A stretch of 12,592 nt of DNA from Larix sibirica. Lineage: Eukaryota; Streptophyta; Pinopsida; Pinales; Pinaceae. Below, piece by piece: positions 1-8,013 of this stretch. Each line of letters starts with the position of its first letter. Positions within the stretch are counted from its first letter, which is position 1. The stretch covers positions 1 through 12,592 of the forward strand of contig NWUY0303920482.1 in the NCBI GenBank assembly GCA_004151065.3, written 5' to 3'. The notes under the pieces were generated by a model, which was given only the letters and a program-made list of their open reading frames with translations, was not told where the DNA came from and made no database searches. The translations under genes were made by a program, and so were the position numbers.

Positions 1-95
1 TTACCCATTAAATTTTATTCCCACATGTATCTACTCATGTATATATACTTATGTCGGTGTAGTTAGCATCATAATCCACTAGTCAAATAAAATTC

Positions 96-215
96 AAAAA
101 GCGTATCTCACGAACGGGGAGAAAGAGCGTTCATAATCGCTGGCGTCGCTTCAGGTTTACGCAGAGTGGTATCCTCCTGATTGTGCGGAGCGGTACCACA
201 GTGATGTGGACGCGT
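96..215. other. CpG-dense, GC-rich patch in AT-rich DNA
   Basis: About a dozen CpG dinucleotides fall within roughly 120 bases, while the rest of the window is CpG-poor, as expected for methylated plant repeats. One + strand frame stays open from about 137 to a stop near 285, and a possible splice acceptor (ttcag followed by gtttac) lies near 151-159. The inferred peptide, containing VYAEWYPPDCAERYHSDV, matches no family I recognise. A short inverted repeat, ccaca-gtga-tgtgg, sits at 196-209. It could be a terminal exon fragment, a promoter-proximal patch of a minus-strand gene off the left edge (a TATA-like run lies at 37-53), or a recently inserted fragment. I cannot tell which. Confidence 0.35.
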
Positions 216-261
216 CAATGGTGACTTTACAAATTGACATTGTTGGTTTTAATAATGTCAA

Positions 262-315
262 GGTCTTTGAAGGGGCAATTGATTAGTAGGTTTTTCAAGG
301 GTCAATTGATTGGTA
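262..315. repeat. Tandem direct repeat, 2 x 27 bp
   Basis: Two adjacent 27-base units (262-288 and 289-315) match at 23 of 27 positions. Both contain a core of the form aaggg-caattgatt-gta. It looks like a simple local duplication. Confidence 0.8.
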
Positions 316-480
316 GGATGTAAATTTTGCTTCAAAATTTTCAATAAGACATGGCCCATTAAGATAATAGTACAAGGAGATGTGTCCCCTTGAGTGAGAC
401 CTCCTCCATTTGTATATGTCTCATTAGTATACCATACCTAAAATTAAAGTCAACATTTCAAATGTTCAAAGCACGACCTA

Positions 481-665
481 CTATTCACTCATGTGGGGGT
501 GAAATCCTTGCTTATTATTAACATATCTCCCATTTTGACCGAATTAAATTTTATGTATGGGATCTGGTATGATTGGGTTTAAGAGCTATTCATCGATGTG
601 GGTTGAAATCCTTGTTTATCATTAATTATCCTCTATGGCGACAAAATTTTCTTTATAGGATTTAC
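481..665. repeat. Diverged direct repeat, period about 105 bp
   Basis: The segment starting at 481 is repeated from 586. Both begin ctattca, continue with gatgtggg or catgtggg and gaaatccttg, and then an AT-rich tail. The second copy, read on the minus strand (604-594), has AACCCACATCG, one base from the plant snRNA upstream element RTCCCACATCG. No snRNA-like sequence follows it, so I treat this as a repeat and not as a promoter. Confidence 0.6.
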
Positions 666-993
666 GGTTGTTTAAAAATCAGACGATCTGGCCTGATCGG
701 ATTTTTCATAGAATTTTGTTTTTTTTATTTGCAAAATTTAAATTTTCAGTAATTTAATTACCATTTTAATAGTAAAAATGGATTAAAAACTTTATGCCAA
801 ATTTTATGTTAAAAAAAATTAAAATTTTTAGAACTTTTAGATTACATGAATAATTAAATGTTTATATATATATATAGTATGCATGTAAAGAGGTAAATGG
901 AATTTTAACTTATAATTTGTAAAATTAATTTTTAAAAGAAAATTTTGAATTTTTAGATATAATGTTTTTATAACTATTTTGAGAAAATATGAG
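666..993. other. AT-rich spacer with a (TA)7 run
   Basis: Very AT-rich sequence with many A and T runs and a TA microsatellite at 863-876. A 70-codon minus-strand open frame covers 837-1049 but encodes a low-complexity I/L/Y/K peptide and is best explained by base composition. I see no gene here. Confidence 0.6.
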
Positions 994-1005
994 ATGCCAT
1001 ACCAT
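994..1005. repeat. Left copy of a candidate LINE target-site duplication
   Basis: The 12-mer atgccataccat is present here and again, perfectly, at 2020-2031. The two copies bracket a LINE 3' remnant and a short A tract, which is the arrangement made by target-primed reverse transcription. A chance match cannot be excluded because the right copy borders a repeat array that contains similar words. Confidence 0.5.
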
Positions 1006-2019
1006 ATATAGAGAGAGAGAGAATTGAAGCATGACATACTATAAATCATCTTTTGATCAATTGTAGCTATACATCTGTGATCTAGAAAAAGATCATTACT
1101 TCTCTCAATTTATCTTATGTTTGGCAAGGAGAACATTTTGATAAAATCTACAAAGTTTGGCAAAATTCTTGCAAAGAATTCGACTTCCTTCCTACTATAG
1201 TATTTTGGCGAATTTGGAAAGCAAGAAATGCCTACATTTTTTAAAATACTTTAGCTTCCTAGGATGCTATTGTTACGCAGATTTGCCACTGGGTGAATGA
1301 TTTTATTAAAGACAAACCAAAAATCTATAAGATAAGGAAACCAATTTTGATCTCTTATCATGGAGCTCTGCTTTTTTTTATGGGGCTGCTCAAGAAGGTT
1401 GGTGTGCAGCCGAAGCAGTTCTTCATATCAATGAAAAACACAAATTCTGTTTCAAGCTTTGTTGTGGTTTAGGTACTAATATGAAGGTTGAGTTATTAAC
1501 CTTATGGATACTTTGCAGATTAGCCAACATTTTTGGTACTGTGTCATTATCTATTTTTGGTGACTCAAGAGTTACCATCAAATGGGAAGAGGGTGCATAT
1601 AAACTTTAGGTCATCAATCTCAACCCGTGGTGCAACAAAATAATCAAGGATTTAAAAAAATTTTAAGTTTCTGAAGCTCGGTCATATATATAGAGAACAT
1701 AACAGTTTGGTTAATTTCCTCTCTAAGGAAGCTTTGAAAGGTATGGAGGGATACTTCATAGGGATGAATTTTGGGAGGATAAAATATTAGATGGAGGGAG
1801 CTATCCAATCTTTGATGAATAGTCTACATATCTTTTTATATGGTCTATTATCTAACACCAGATTTTTTACTGTATTTTTTTTGGTGGCGCTACGTTTTTG
1901 GCCTAGTTTCATGTACTCAATGATCAGCGTCCAACTTGATCCAACACAAGATGTAATACTTTTTATTCTAAGGAATAGAAAAAGTATGGTTTTTTCCACT
2001 GAAAAAAATGAATTTATTC
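1006..2019 (+). mobile_element. 5'-truncated L1-like LINE, 3' end only
   Basis: The element keeps the end of ORF2 (an RNase H remnant ending at a stop at 1788-1790), about 210 bases of T-rich 3' untranslated sequence, and an A tract at 2002-2008. A (GA)6 run lies at 1011-1022, and the first recognisable coding similarity starts near 1201. The 5' end is missing, as in most LINE copies, because reverse transcription often stops early. Perfect 12-bp repeats flank it. The left boundary is inferred from that repeat and not from LINE sequence. Confidence 0.65.
1201..1790 (+). pseudogene. LINE ORF2 C-terminus with RNase H domain, broken
   Basis: In plant LINEs this domain would degrade RNA in RNA/DNA hybrids. 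A typical pre-RNase H motif, FWRIWKARNAYIF, is encoded at 1203-1241. After a frame change, FFYGAAQEGWCAAEAVL starts at 1373, followed by the conserved stretch GLGTNMKVELLTLW and by FGDSRVTIKW. The last block, HIYREHNSLVNFLSKEAL, starts at 1683 in a third frame. Defects seen are stops at 1607-1609 and 1664-1666, at least two frameshifts, Tyr where the first catalytic Asp of the FxDGA motif is expected, and Asn where the Asp of the closing block is expected. The final stop at 1788-1790 fits a natural C-terminus. The family call is strong; the exact LINE subfamily is not determined. Confidence 0.85.
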
Positions 2020-2031
2020 ATGCCATACCAT
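2020..2031. repeat. Right copy of a candidate LINE target-site duplication
   Basis: Perfect repeat of the 12-mer at 994-1005, beginning 11 bases after the A tract at 2002-2008. It supports a LINE insertion spanning 1006-2019. Confidence 0.5.
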
Positions 2032-2640
2032 GCTTGCTATGCCATATCACCACTCTCCAGCAACGTCATCGCATAGTTGTTTCAACCCTCTCCAAATCCC
2101 ATCGCTTCATCCCCATCCACCATGGTCATGATGTCCTAGTATATATACCAAGATTATATATACTAGGCATGTATCCCTACTATGTATACTACATATGCAT
2201 CCTCAATATGCACATCACTCCATTCCGGACCCATCCACAATGCCATTACAACTTGCTCTATAAATCAAGTATCCTTTCTATATATAACAGACTTCAGATA
2301 TATTCGTAATATATATACTAGGTATGTATCGATTGTATGCTCATCGCTTCATCCTCATTTTCCTTGGCCATGGTGGGATGGTATGTGTCCCAAGTATAGA
2401 TATCTTTGTATCACTGGTATGCTTGGAATTTCATTCTCATCTTCCATGGCCATGATCACCTGGTATGTATCCTTGGTATGCCTACCACTTCATCCCCATC
2501 CACCATGACCACAATAAATTGTTATATATACTATGGATATACCATGTGTGTATCCATTGTAAGCATGCAACTTCATCCCCATCCACCATAGCCACAATGA
2601 TATGTCCTTGGTATATATACCACAATGTCATGGTTGTGGC
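2032..2640. repeat. Degenerate minisatellite with cttcatccccatccaccat box
   Basis: The box cttcatccccatccaccat or a diverged form recurs at about 2105, 2217, 2347, 2429, 2488 and 2571. Between boxes there are variants of ccacaatga, tatatatac and ggtatgtatccttggtatgc. Spacing is irregular: two clear periods are 82-83 bases, one is 59, and the left ones are longer. The units starting at 2488 and 2571 share the first 19 bases exactly. Long open frames that run across the array (up to 172 codons from 1791) encode repeat-derived His/Pro/Tyr-rich peptides and are not believable genes. Confidence 0.75.
2135..2167. repeat. Perfect 13-bp inverted repeat, 7-base loop
   Basis: The arms cctagtatatata (2135-2147) and tatatatactagg (2155-2167) are perfect reverse complements around ccaagat. 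A close copy of the right arm, followed by the same atgtatc word, recurs at about 2310-2330, so the arm belongs to the surrounding repeat family. Confidence 0.85.
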
Positions 2641-2883
2641 AGATAGGGATTGACAGGACCTAGTAATACATGGAATTGATTCTCCATATTCCAAATCCTT
2701 ACTTAATTTTCAATCCGAGATCATAAACTTTTCAAATTCGTTGGCACAATATATGCAGTCTTGGAATTGCTAGTCTTGCTAGGATGTTATCATTGTTTTC
2801 CTTTTCTTTTAATTGTTTTGGGATTTTCTTTAAGTTCTTATTACTCTATGTTTAAGAAATTCTACGTAGCAACGGGCTTGCAT
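2641..2883. other. Unannotated spacer
   Basis: AT-rich sequence with no open frame of interest, no RNA gene signature and no repeat that I can see. Confidence 0.5.
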
Positions 2884-2968
2884 AAAGATTGAATTCACAC
2901 TTGTAGAAAGATTAAATTCACACTTGCAAAAAGATTAAATCAGACTTGTAGAGAGATTAAATGAATGG
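2884..2968. repeat. Tandem minisatellite, 23-bp unit, about 3.5 copies
   Basis: Units at 2884-2906, 2907-2929 and 2930-2951 follow the pattern aaagattaaattcacacttgtag; the third lacks one base. A decayed fourth unit, agagattaaatgaa, starts at 2952. Mismatches between the first two units are few, so the array is younger than the degenerate array to its left. Confidence 0.8.
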
Positions 2969-3735
2969 ATTAAATTCTAAGAAAAATCACTAACGATTAA
3001 TCGCTAACATAAATTAATCAGCACACACACGCTATTACTGCAGATATATTATTGAATCTATCTATTAACATAAAAGTACATGACTAAAATAAAAACGTTG
3101 CTATTAACGATTAATCTATGGAAATCAGGATTGGTCCAGTAGCACTGTAGAGTGGACCTTTACTCTATAGTATGTTGGATGATCCCCTAATAAACAAAAC
3201 ATGGGTCACACCAATAATTTAGCAACACGATATTGCATCAAAAGTAAATGTAGTGCAAGCCTTTTCAAGTCCCGAATCAATTATTTATACAAAAAGAAAA
3301 TGCATCGGAGTGATTGCCCAATTTTAGGATAAAAGTAAATGTTTTCAAAATACGAGACACATGGCTTCTTAAAACAACAGTCAAATACTATGATAAATGT
3401 TGTTAGGCATCTACCAAATCTATCTTGCTACGTACTGCATGACTCATGCTCTTCTATTGCCCTCATGGTGGTATTCAAGTATTCTAGTGATATTAGCCAT
3501 CTTCACAAGGATGAAATGATTCCATTTTGATCTTTGAATTCCAATGTTGAATGTTGATGAGGGATTCCTCAGCAACGCTATTTATGAACTTCAAGTGAAA
3601 TAATTGTTTCCCTACAATTCTACAAAAGACTTCCAACCTACAGAAATCAAACTAACAATCCTAAAACACATAATCAAGTATTCTTACTCCCTTTCTAAGA
3701 AACATCATACATGTAACATAAAGTTTTAATCATGA
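2969..3735. other. Unannotated AT-rich stretch with small inverted repeats
   Basis: The word taacgattaatc occurs at about 2991 and again at about 3105. Overlapping inverted repeats lie at 3133-3170: ggtcca/tggacc, and ctgtagagt/actctatag with one mismatch. A 63-codon + frame at 3339-3530 matches no family I know and has no supporting context. I see no gene. Confidence 0.45.
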
Positions 3736-4490
3736 TTATAAACTATCCTGGGAGATATGAATAGGGAAAAACTGGATAAGGATATTCAAGGAGGTTCTTA
3801 ATCTAGGTGACAAAAGGGAATATAATGATGGTGAAATGGATGGGAAAAAGGGGACATTCACCATGCTCATCATTGCCCCCCAACTCATCCTTTTGCACGT
3901 CCCTATGCAATTAATTAAAGTTGGAGTCAATGGGGATAGTTTCCAGACTAGAGGCCATGCGTGGTTCCCTGAAGTCAATTGGAACAAGCTAGGTGTATGC
4001 CTCAGTGGCATGGAACCCAACAAAGTACTCTAATAGCTCCCATGTTTTCCTTGCTCCATGCCTATATAAAGAAGAAGATTCTCTCCAATTGGGGCCAAGT
4101 GCAATATGAGAGGGTATTTGAATCTTAACCCTATCCATTTATGACCCAACTCCCTCGAGGAATTGATATATAGTCGGCTCTGGAAGAGTGAATCATGGAG
4201 ATTTAGTAGGGTGCGGGGATCCCTCGATTTTAGTGTGTTGTTGACCTAACTCCACCTTACCTTGTATCCTACAATAGTTGTCTTCTCAAAGGTGTTATAG
4301 AAATCCATAAACTTGGACATTGCTTCACTCTACATTTTACTCATAACTACTCTGATTCTAGGATGTTCTATCCTTTTGGAATTCCACTTGAGGGTGTTAG
4401 CCACCAATTAGTTTCTTCCCTTACCCACAGTGGGGCAGTTAATTATTCCTAAGCATAAGCATCCTTCTCATGAGCTATTTTGATTTCATT
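3736..4490. other. Unrecognised sequence with one TATA-like site
   Basis: A minus-strand frame of 95 codons (3736-4023) and an overlapping + frame (3836-4033) are present; neither has a motif I recognise. The run ctatataaag at 4062-4071 resembles a plant TATA box on the + strand and is also acceptable on the minus strand. Base composition is less AT-skewed than to the left. It may be the LTR or leader of an old retroelement, but I could find no repeat partner, primer-binding site or termini. Confidence 0.3.
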
Positions 4491-4730
4491 TTATAAATAG
4501 TACTGGAAGGATCTCAAATTGATATTTCCGATAAAATGATTTTGATTCCAGGTAGAACTGGTTGGCATCAAATAGTTGTGTAAATTAAGTTCACATGCCA
4601 ATTTCCTTCTTTCGACAATGCTGGAAAAATAAATCCCACAATGGGATTTTACCAATGCTTTTAAATTGATAGGAAAGTCATATACACTTATCTCTAGCTG
4701 GAAGTGGATCCACTGTTCTCTTAAGTACAA
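4491..4730 (-). pseudogene. Unrecognised 79-codon frame downstream of the gag-like remnant
   Basis: I do not recognise this frame. It encodes a balanced, protein-like sequence, including VYDFPINLKALVKSHCG and SSIVERRKLACELNLHNYL, and is not low-complexity. It lies on the same strand as the gag-like remnant and directly 3' of it, so it may be a continuation of that protein or of the next domain. The frame is open at its upstream end only to a stop shortly before 4730. It could equally be chance open sequence. Confidence 0.25.
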
Positions 4731-4811
4731 TGTGTAAACTGGTGAGGGTGGTATACATTCTACTCAGCCTAACACCAATTCTCCTTCTCTTGATATATTA
4801 TGCCTGAGACG

Positions 4812-5985
4812 CTATATTTCCTCAGTTTTATCTAACAATTCCTCTTCATGATCCTTTTGTTCTTCTTCCAAATTTTCTTTAGTTAATCTTCTGATGGTGT
4901 CCCATCCCTCTCTATAGTATTCAAAGAAGAAGGTAGAGATCCTTCCTTTTCCCCGCTTTAATGCGTTCTGATGCTGAGTTAAGGAAATTAATTTATCTTT
5001 ATGACAATAAACTATCGTTTTCCATTTGTCCCTTTATTTTCTCTATGAGTTTATTTATTTCCGAATTTGACTTAGAGGGAAGTGATAATTCAAATGATAC
5101 TTGGAAATATACATCTTTGGTGGTGATTGGAGTTAAAGACTACCAAGTGGACTACAGGATTTTGGTTTCTTCCATCAATTTTGTATCACATTTTTGACTG
5201 GATTTTTCCTTGGGAGGGACCTATGGTAAGCTTAATTGGGTGTTGCTTCTAAAATCTGTGCATCCTATGAGGTTTCCTCTTGATATTTTCTCCTTGCTCT
5301 CCTTTTATTCCTTCTCTATATTGCTCTATTCTTCTTCTTCTCGCTAGTTTTTGGAACATAATCGGCAACTTTGTCCCCATGTTGTGGAGTTGTCTGGGAT
5401 TCCTCTCATATCTCTCTATCTTCAACTAAGGGTGGTCAAAAGAATGCCACAAAATCCTCCCATTTCCTCTTTGAAATTTTTTGGATGAATGTCGTTTTGG
5501 TAAGTAAGTACATCATAGCATTGAGCAAATTGCTTATGCCTACCTCATTGAACCTACTATGCCACTTCCTTGAAAGATCTCCTCAAGAAGAATGGTAAGT
5601 TGATTTTCCTATCTATTAGAAAATGTGTTAAAAATAGAAAATGGTATTCCATGTAGAGGGAAGATCGTCTCTCGCATGTCAAGTATTTTATCACTTGGAA
5701 TAGCATTTCTCCCCGTGGATTTGGAACAGAGAGCCATTTGATTCCCTTGCATGTATCCTCCACTTCTTCTTCACATTCGAGAAGCTCGAGCTTTTGTAGA
5801 CTCCTACCATTCCTTATACTAATGTTTTCCTTATGCTAACAACCCAGTTGCATTAGCAATGGTTTCTTCATTAACAATAAATTCAAAGTTTCCCACTTTG
5901 ATTTTGAAAATTCTATGAAAATTTTAATGCTAGATTAGGATTGGCATCATTCAATGCTTCAATTAATTCCATCCATTTTTCTCAT
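4812..5985 (-). pseudogene. Broken gag-like, coiled-coil plant retroelement protein
   Basis: Several frames on the minus strand read in order like one protein. First comes EKWMELIEALNDANPNLAL (from 5981), then after a frameshift VGNFEFIVNEETIANATGL (about 5896), then a 68-codon frame at 5763-5557 with KYLTCERRSSLYMEYHF and INLPFFLRRSFKEVA. Next are an ISKRKWEDFVAF stretch, a Lys/Arg-rich region (about 5370-5230), and a Glu/Lys-rich segment predicted to be coiled coil (4949-4815), ending at a stop at 4812-4814. From memory this order resembles a plant protein family of unknown role that is scattered with LTR retrotransposons, sometimes annotated as gag-like or transposon protein. There are at least three frameshifts and many stops. 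It lies 3' of the gypsy pol on the same strand. Whether it belongs to that element or to another one is open. Confidence 0.45.
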
Positions 5986-6766
5986 CTAAAAGTGTTTTCC
6001 ACACTACTGATTTGCTAGAATAACCTCCATGGTTATTGACTCTATCTTGTACAAATCACCACCCATTTTCTTTTGTTGCAAAAGACTTCCTCAGACTGCC
6101 TATGTTCAACAACTGCAGTGTTTGTAGTTTCTACTTGAGTTTCCTTTTGTTTGAATTTTGAAATAAGTACCCTATTAGTTCCGGTATTGTTGCATGTTAG
6201 GTGGCTAATTACTCGCCAGTCTTTTATGCCTTCAACCTCTGCCATATGATATTTTCACCTATACTCATATAAAGATAGCTTATCCCATGTTGACAGGTGG
6301 ATGAGGGATGATTTGTACAGAAATGACTCATAATTGTTGATGTACGAGTTAATGATTTGGCGATGGGCTAATGATTTATCTCGTAGGATGACGTGGTATT
6401 ACTTGAGCTTCATGGGAAGAACAATATGCAACAATGAATGTGAAACAAATGATTTTAATTCTTGAGGCATGAAAAATGAATGTGTTTAATTAGGGAGTCA
6501 TGATGACTGCCTCTCCCATGATGATAGGGTGTCATCTTAGTGCCAGAAAAGGGTACAAACAAATGTATTATTGTACTTTATGTTAAATGAAATCAATTGT
6601 TAGGTAGGGTAGGTACCTAATTTGACACATGTAGTCAGTACATATTTTTAGTTCCTTTTGGAAGTCTTCTTTGAGGTTATAGAGAAATTTTTGATGAATT
6701 GAAAATTATTTCGTGATGTTGTCAGTGGTGTGTCCATAGAGAATGTGTGTAGTAATAGAAATTATG
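5986..6766. other. Possible leader or terminal region between pol and the gag-like remnant
   Basis: A minus-strand frame of 67 codons at 6042-6245 (containing SHLTCNNTGTNRVLISKF) is protein-like but not recognised, and could be the N-terminal part of the gag-like protein. A TATA-like catataaaga lies at 6266-6275. I looked for an LTR end, a primer-binding site and a polypurine tract and could not define any. This stretch should contain the gypsy 3' LTR if the element is complete on that side. Confidence 0.3.
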
Positions 6767-6874
6767 GTTCACTTAATAGTTTGTTGGCTCGTTTGACCAT
6801 ATTTATTCGCTTGCTTAATAGTATTTGCTGGCTCACTTGATAGTATTTGTTTACTCACTCGATAGTATTTGTTC
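6767..6874. repeat. Tandem minisatellite, 22-bp unit, 5 copies
   Basis: Units at 6767-6786 (two bases short), 6787-6808, 6809-6830, 6831-6852 and 6853-6874 follow the pattern gctcacttgatagtatttgttt. The last two units are the most alike. The array begins about 155 bases past the integrase stop, in what would be the 3' untranslated region of the minus-strand gypsy element. Tandem repeats in this position are known from plant Tat-lineage elements such as Ogre. Confidence 0.85.
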
Positions 6875-6925
6875 TTGCTACAGAGAAATTTACTAGGAAA
6901 GAATTATTTCCCACGAAAAAAATCA

Positions 6926-6956
6926 ACAATGTCTTCTTCTTCTGCTTCTTCTTTTA
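6926..6956 (-). repeat. Purine-rich GAA tract downstream of pol
   Basis: On the minus strand this reads as an almost unbroken run of purines with GAA units, interrupted by one C. It lies about 75 bases after the integrase stop. It could be a simple microsatellite or a polypurine-tract-like element; no LTR start immediately after it is evident. Confidence 0.4.
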
Positions 6957-7029
6957 TGACATTTGTAGTTTTCATCCCTTGTTTTTCTTTTTTTAATTTG
7001 GAATTGGGTTGTGAGGTATTTAATGAAAC

Positions 7030-8000
7030 TCAACGAATGACTATGTTGAATTCTTCTTTGTTTCTGGGTTTGTTGTATAACTTCAAATGGTGTCCATTCA
7101 CTAGTAATGGGAGTTTTCCATTGGCAATTGTCCCGACTCTTACTGCTCCACTTTTGAAGCCTTATTCTACTTCATATGGCCCAAGTGACTGGGTCTGCAA
7201 TTTTCCTTTAAAATCTTGAAATCGTGAAGCATATAATAGAGCAGAGTCCCCTGTTTCAAATACCTTTGATTTGATTAAACAATCATGTCAATGAGTCCAT
7301 TGATGTTGCAATATTTTGGTATGTTGCTTAGCTTGTTCTCTTAATTTTTCTAATAGATTGAGCTGTGTTAAACATTCGTTTTGTGTCACAGTAATATTGA
7401 TACCTATTTCTAGATTTGTTCAGATATTTTTAATTTCAAACTCTATTGGGAGAAGAAATTTCTTGCCATAGATTAGTTCATATGTTGTAAAGCATGTTGA
7501 TATTTTCCAAGTATTCTAGTATGCCCGAACAACTTCATGGAGTTTGTTTTCCCAATCTCTCCCGTGGAACTAGATTGTCTTTGTTAATATATTCTCTGTC
7601 TCTCCATTGGTGACATCTACTTGCCCATTTTCCTATGGATGATATGGGGTAGTTTTTCTATGGTTGATGTGATATAGTCTCATGAGTTTTGTGATCAACT
7701 TGGAAGTAAACTGATATCCTCTATCAGAAACAATTTCTCTAGGAACACCGAATATGGTAGATATGTTGTCATATAAAAATTCAGCTACTCCCTTTTCTTG
7801 AATGTTCTTAATAGGTTGAACTCCCACCCATTTAGTCAAGTAATCAATGCAAACCAATATATATTTGAACTCATTAGAGGGTGGCACTATAAGCCCAAAA
7901 AATCAATTCCTCATTTTTTGAATGGCTCCATGGAAATCTATGGTTGAAGTAGTATTTCTCTTGATTTTTCGGTCGATCCATTTGCTCGCAAGTGTCGTAT
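7030..8000 (-). pseudogene. Gypsy integrase with GPY/F end, broken
   Basis: Integrase would insert the retrotransposon cDNA into the host genome. The order seen is: remains of the HHCC zinc finger (TCEQMDRPKNQ, with Tyr in place of the first Cys, near 7999), catalytic core, then the GPY/F module (LGPYEV at 7169-7186) and the ending VNGHHLKLYNKP. The first core Asp is at 7902-7904 and the second at 7723-7725 (VSDRG). The third acidic position at 7615-7617 is Asp instead of Glu (GQVD), with exactly 35 residues between, as in DD35E. From 7887 to the stop at 7030-7032 the frame is constant, with six internal stops. A frameshift and a Trp-to-stop change lie near 7890-7912. The zinc-finger histidines are missing. 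Confidence 0.95.
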
Positions 8001-8013
8001 CTACTTGCAGATT

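Noticed and set aside
481-604. Possible snRNA gene on the minus strand downstream of the USE-like motif
   Set aside because: No U1, U2, U4, U5 or U6 sequence follows, and the nearest TATA-like run is not at the expected spacing.
1791-2309. 172-codon + strand open frame, the longest in the window, and the overlapping 108-codon frame at 2182-2508
   Set aside because: They cover the LINE 3' UTR and the minisatellite. Their His/Pro/Tyr-rich sequence follows the repeat units, and no domain or codon pattern supports a gene.
6266-6275. TATA-like site as the promoter of a gypsy 3' LTR
   Set aside because: The better match (tataaag) reads on the + strand, opposite to the element, and no LTR ends or primer-binding site could be defined around it.
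6869-7219. 116-codon + strand open frame
   Set aside because: It is antisense to the 3' end of the gypsy integrase, whose GPY/F motifs are clear on the minus strand.
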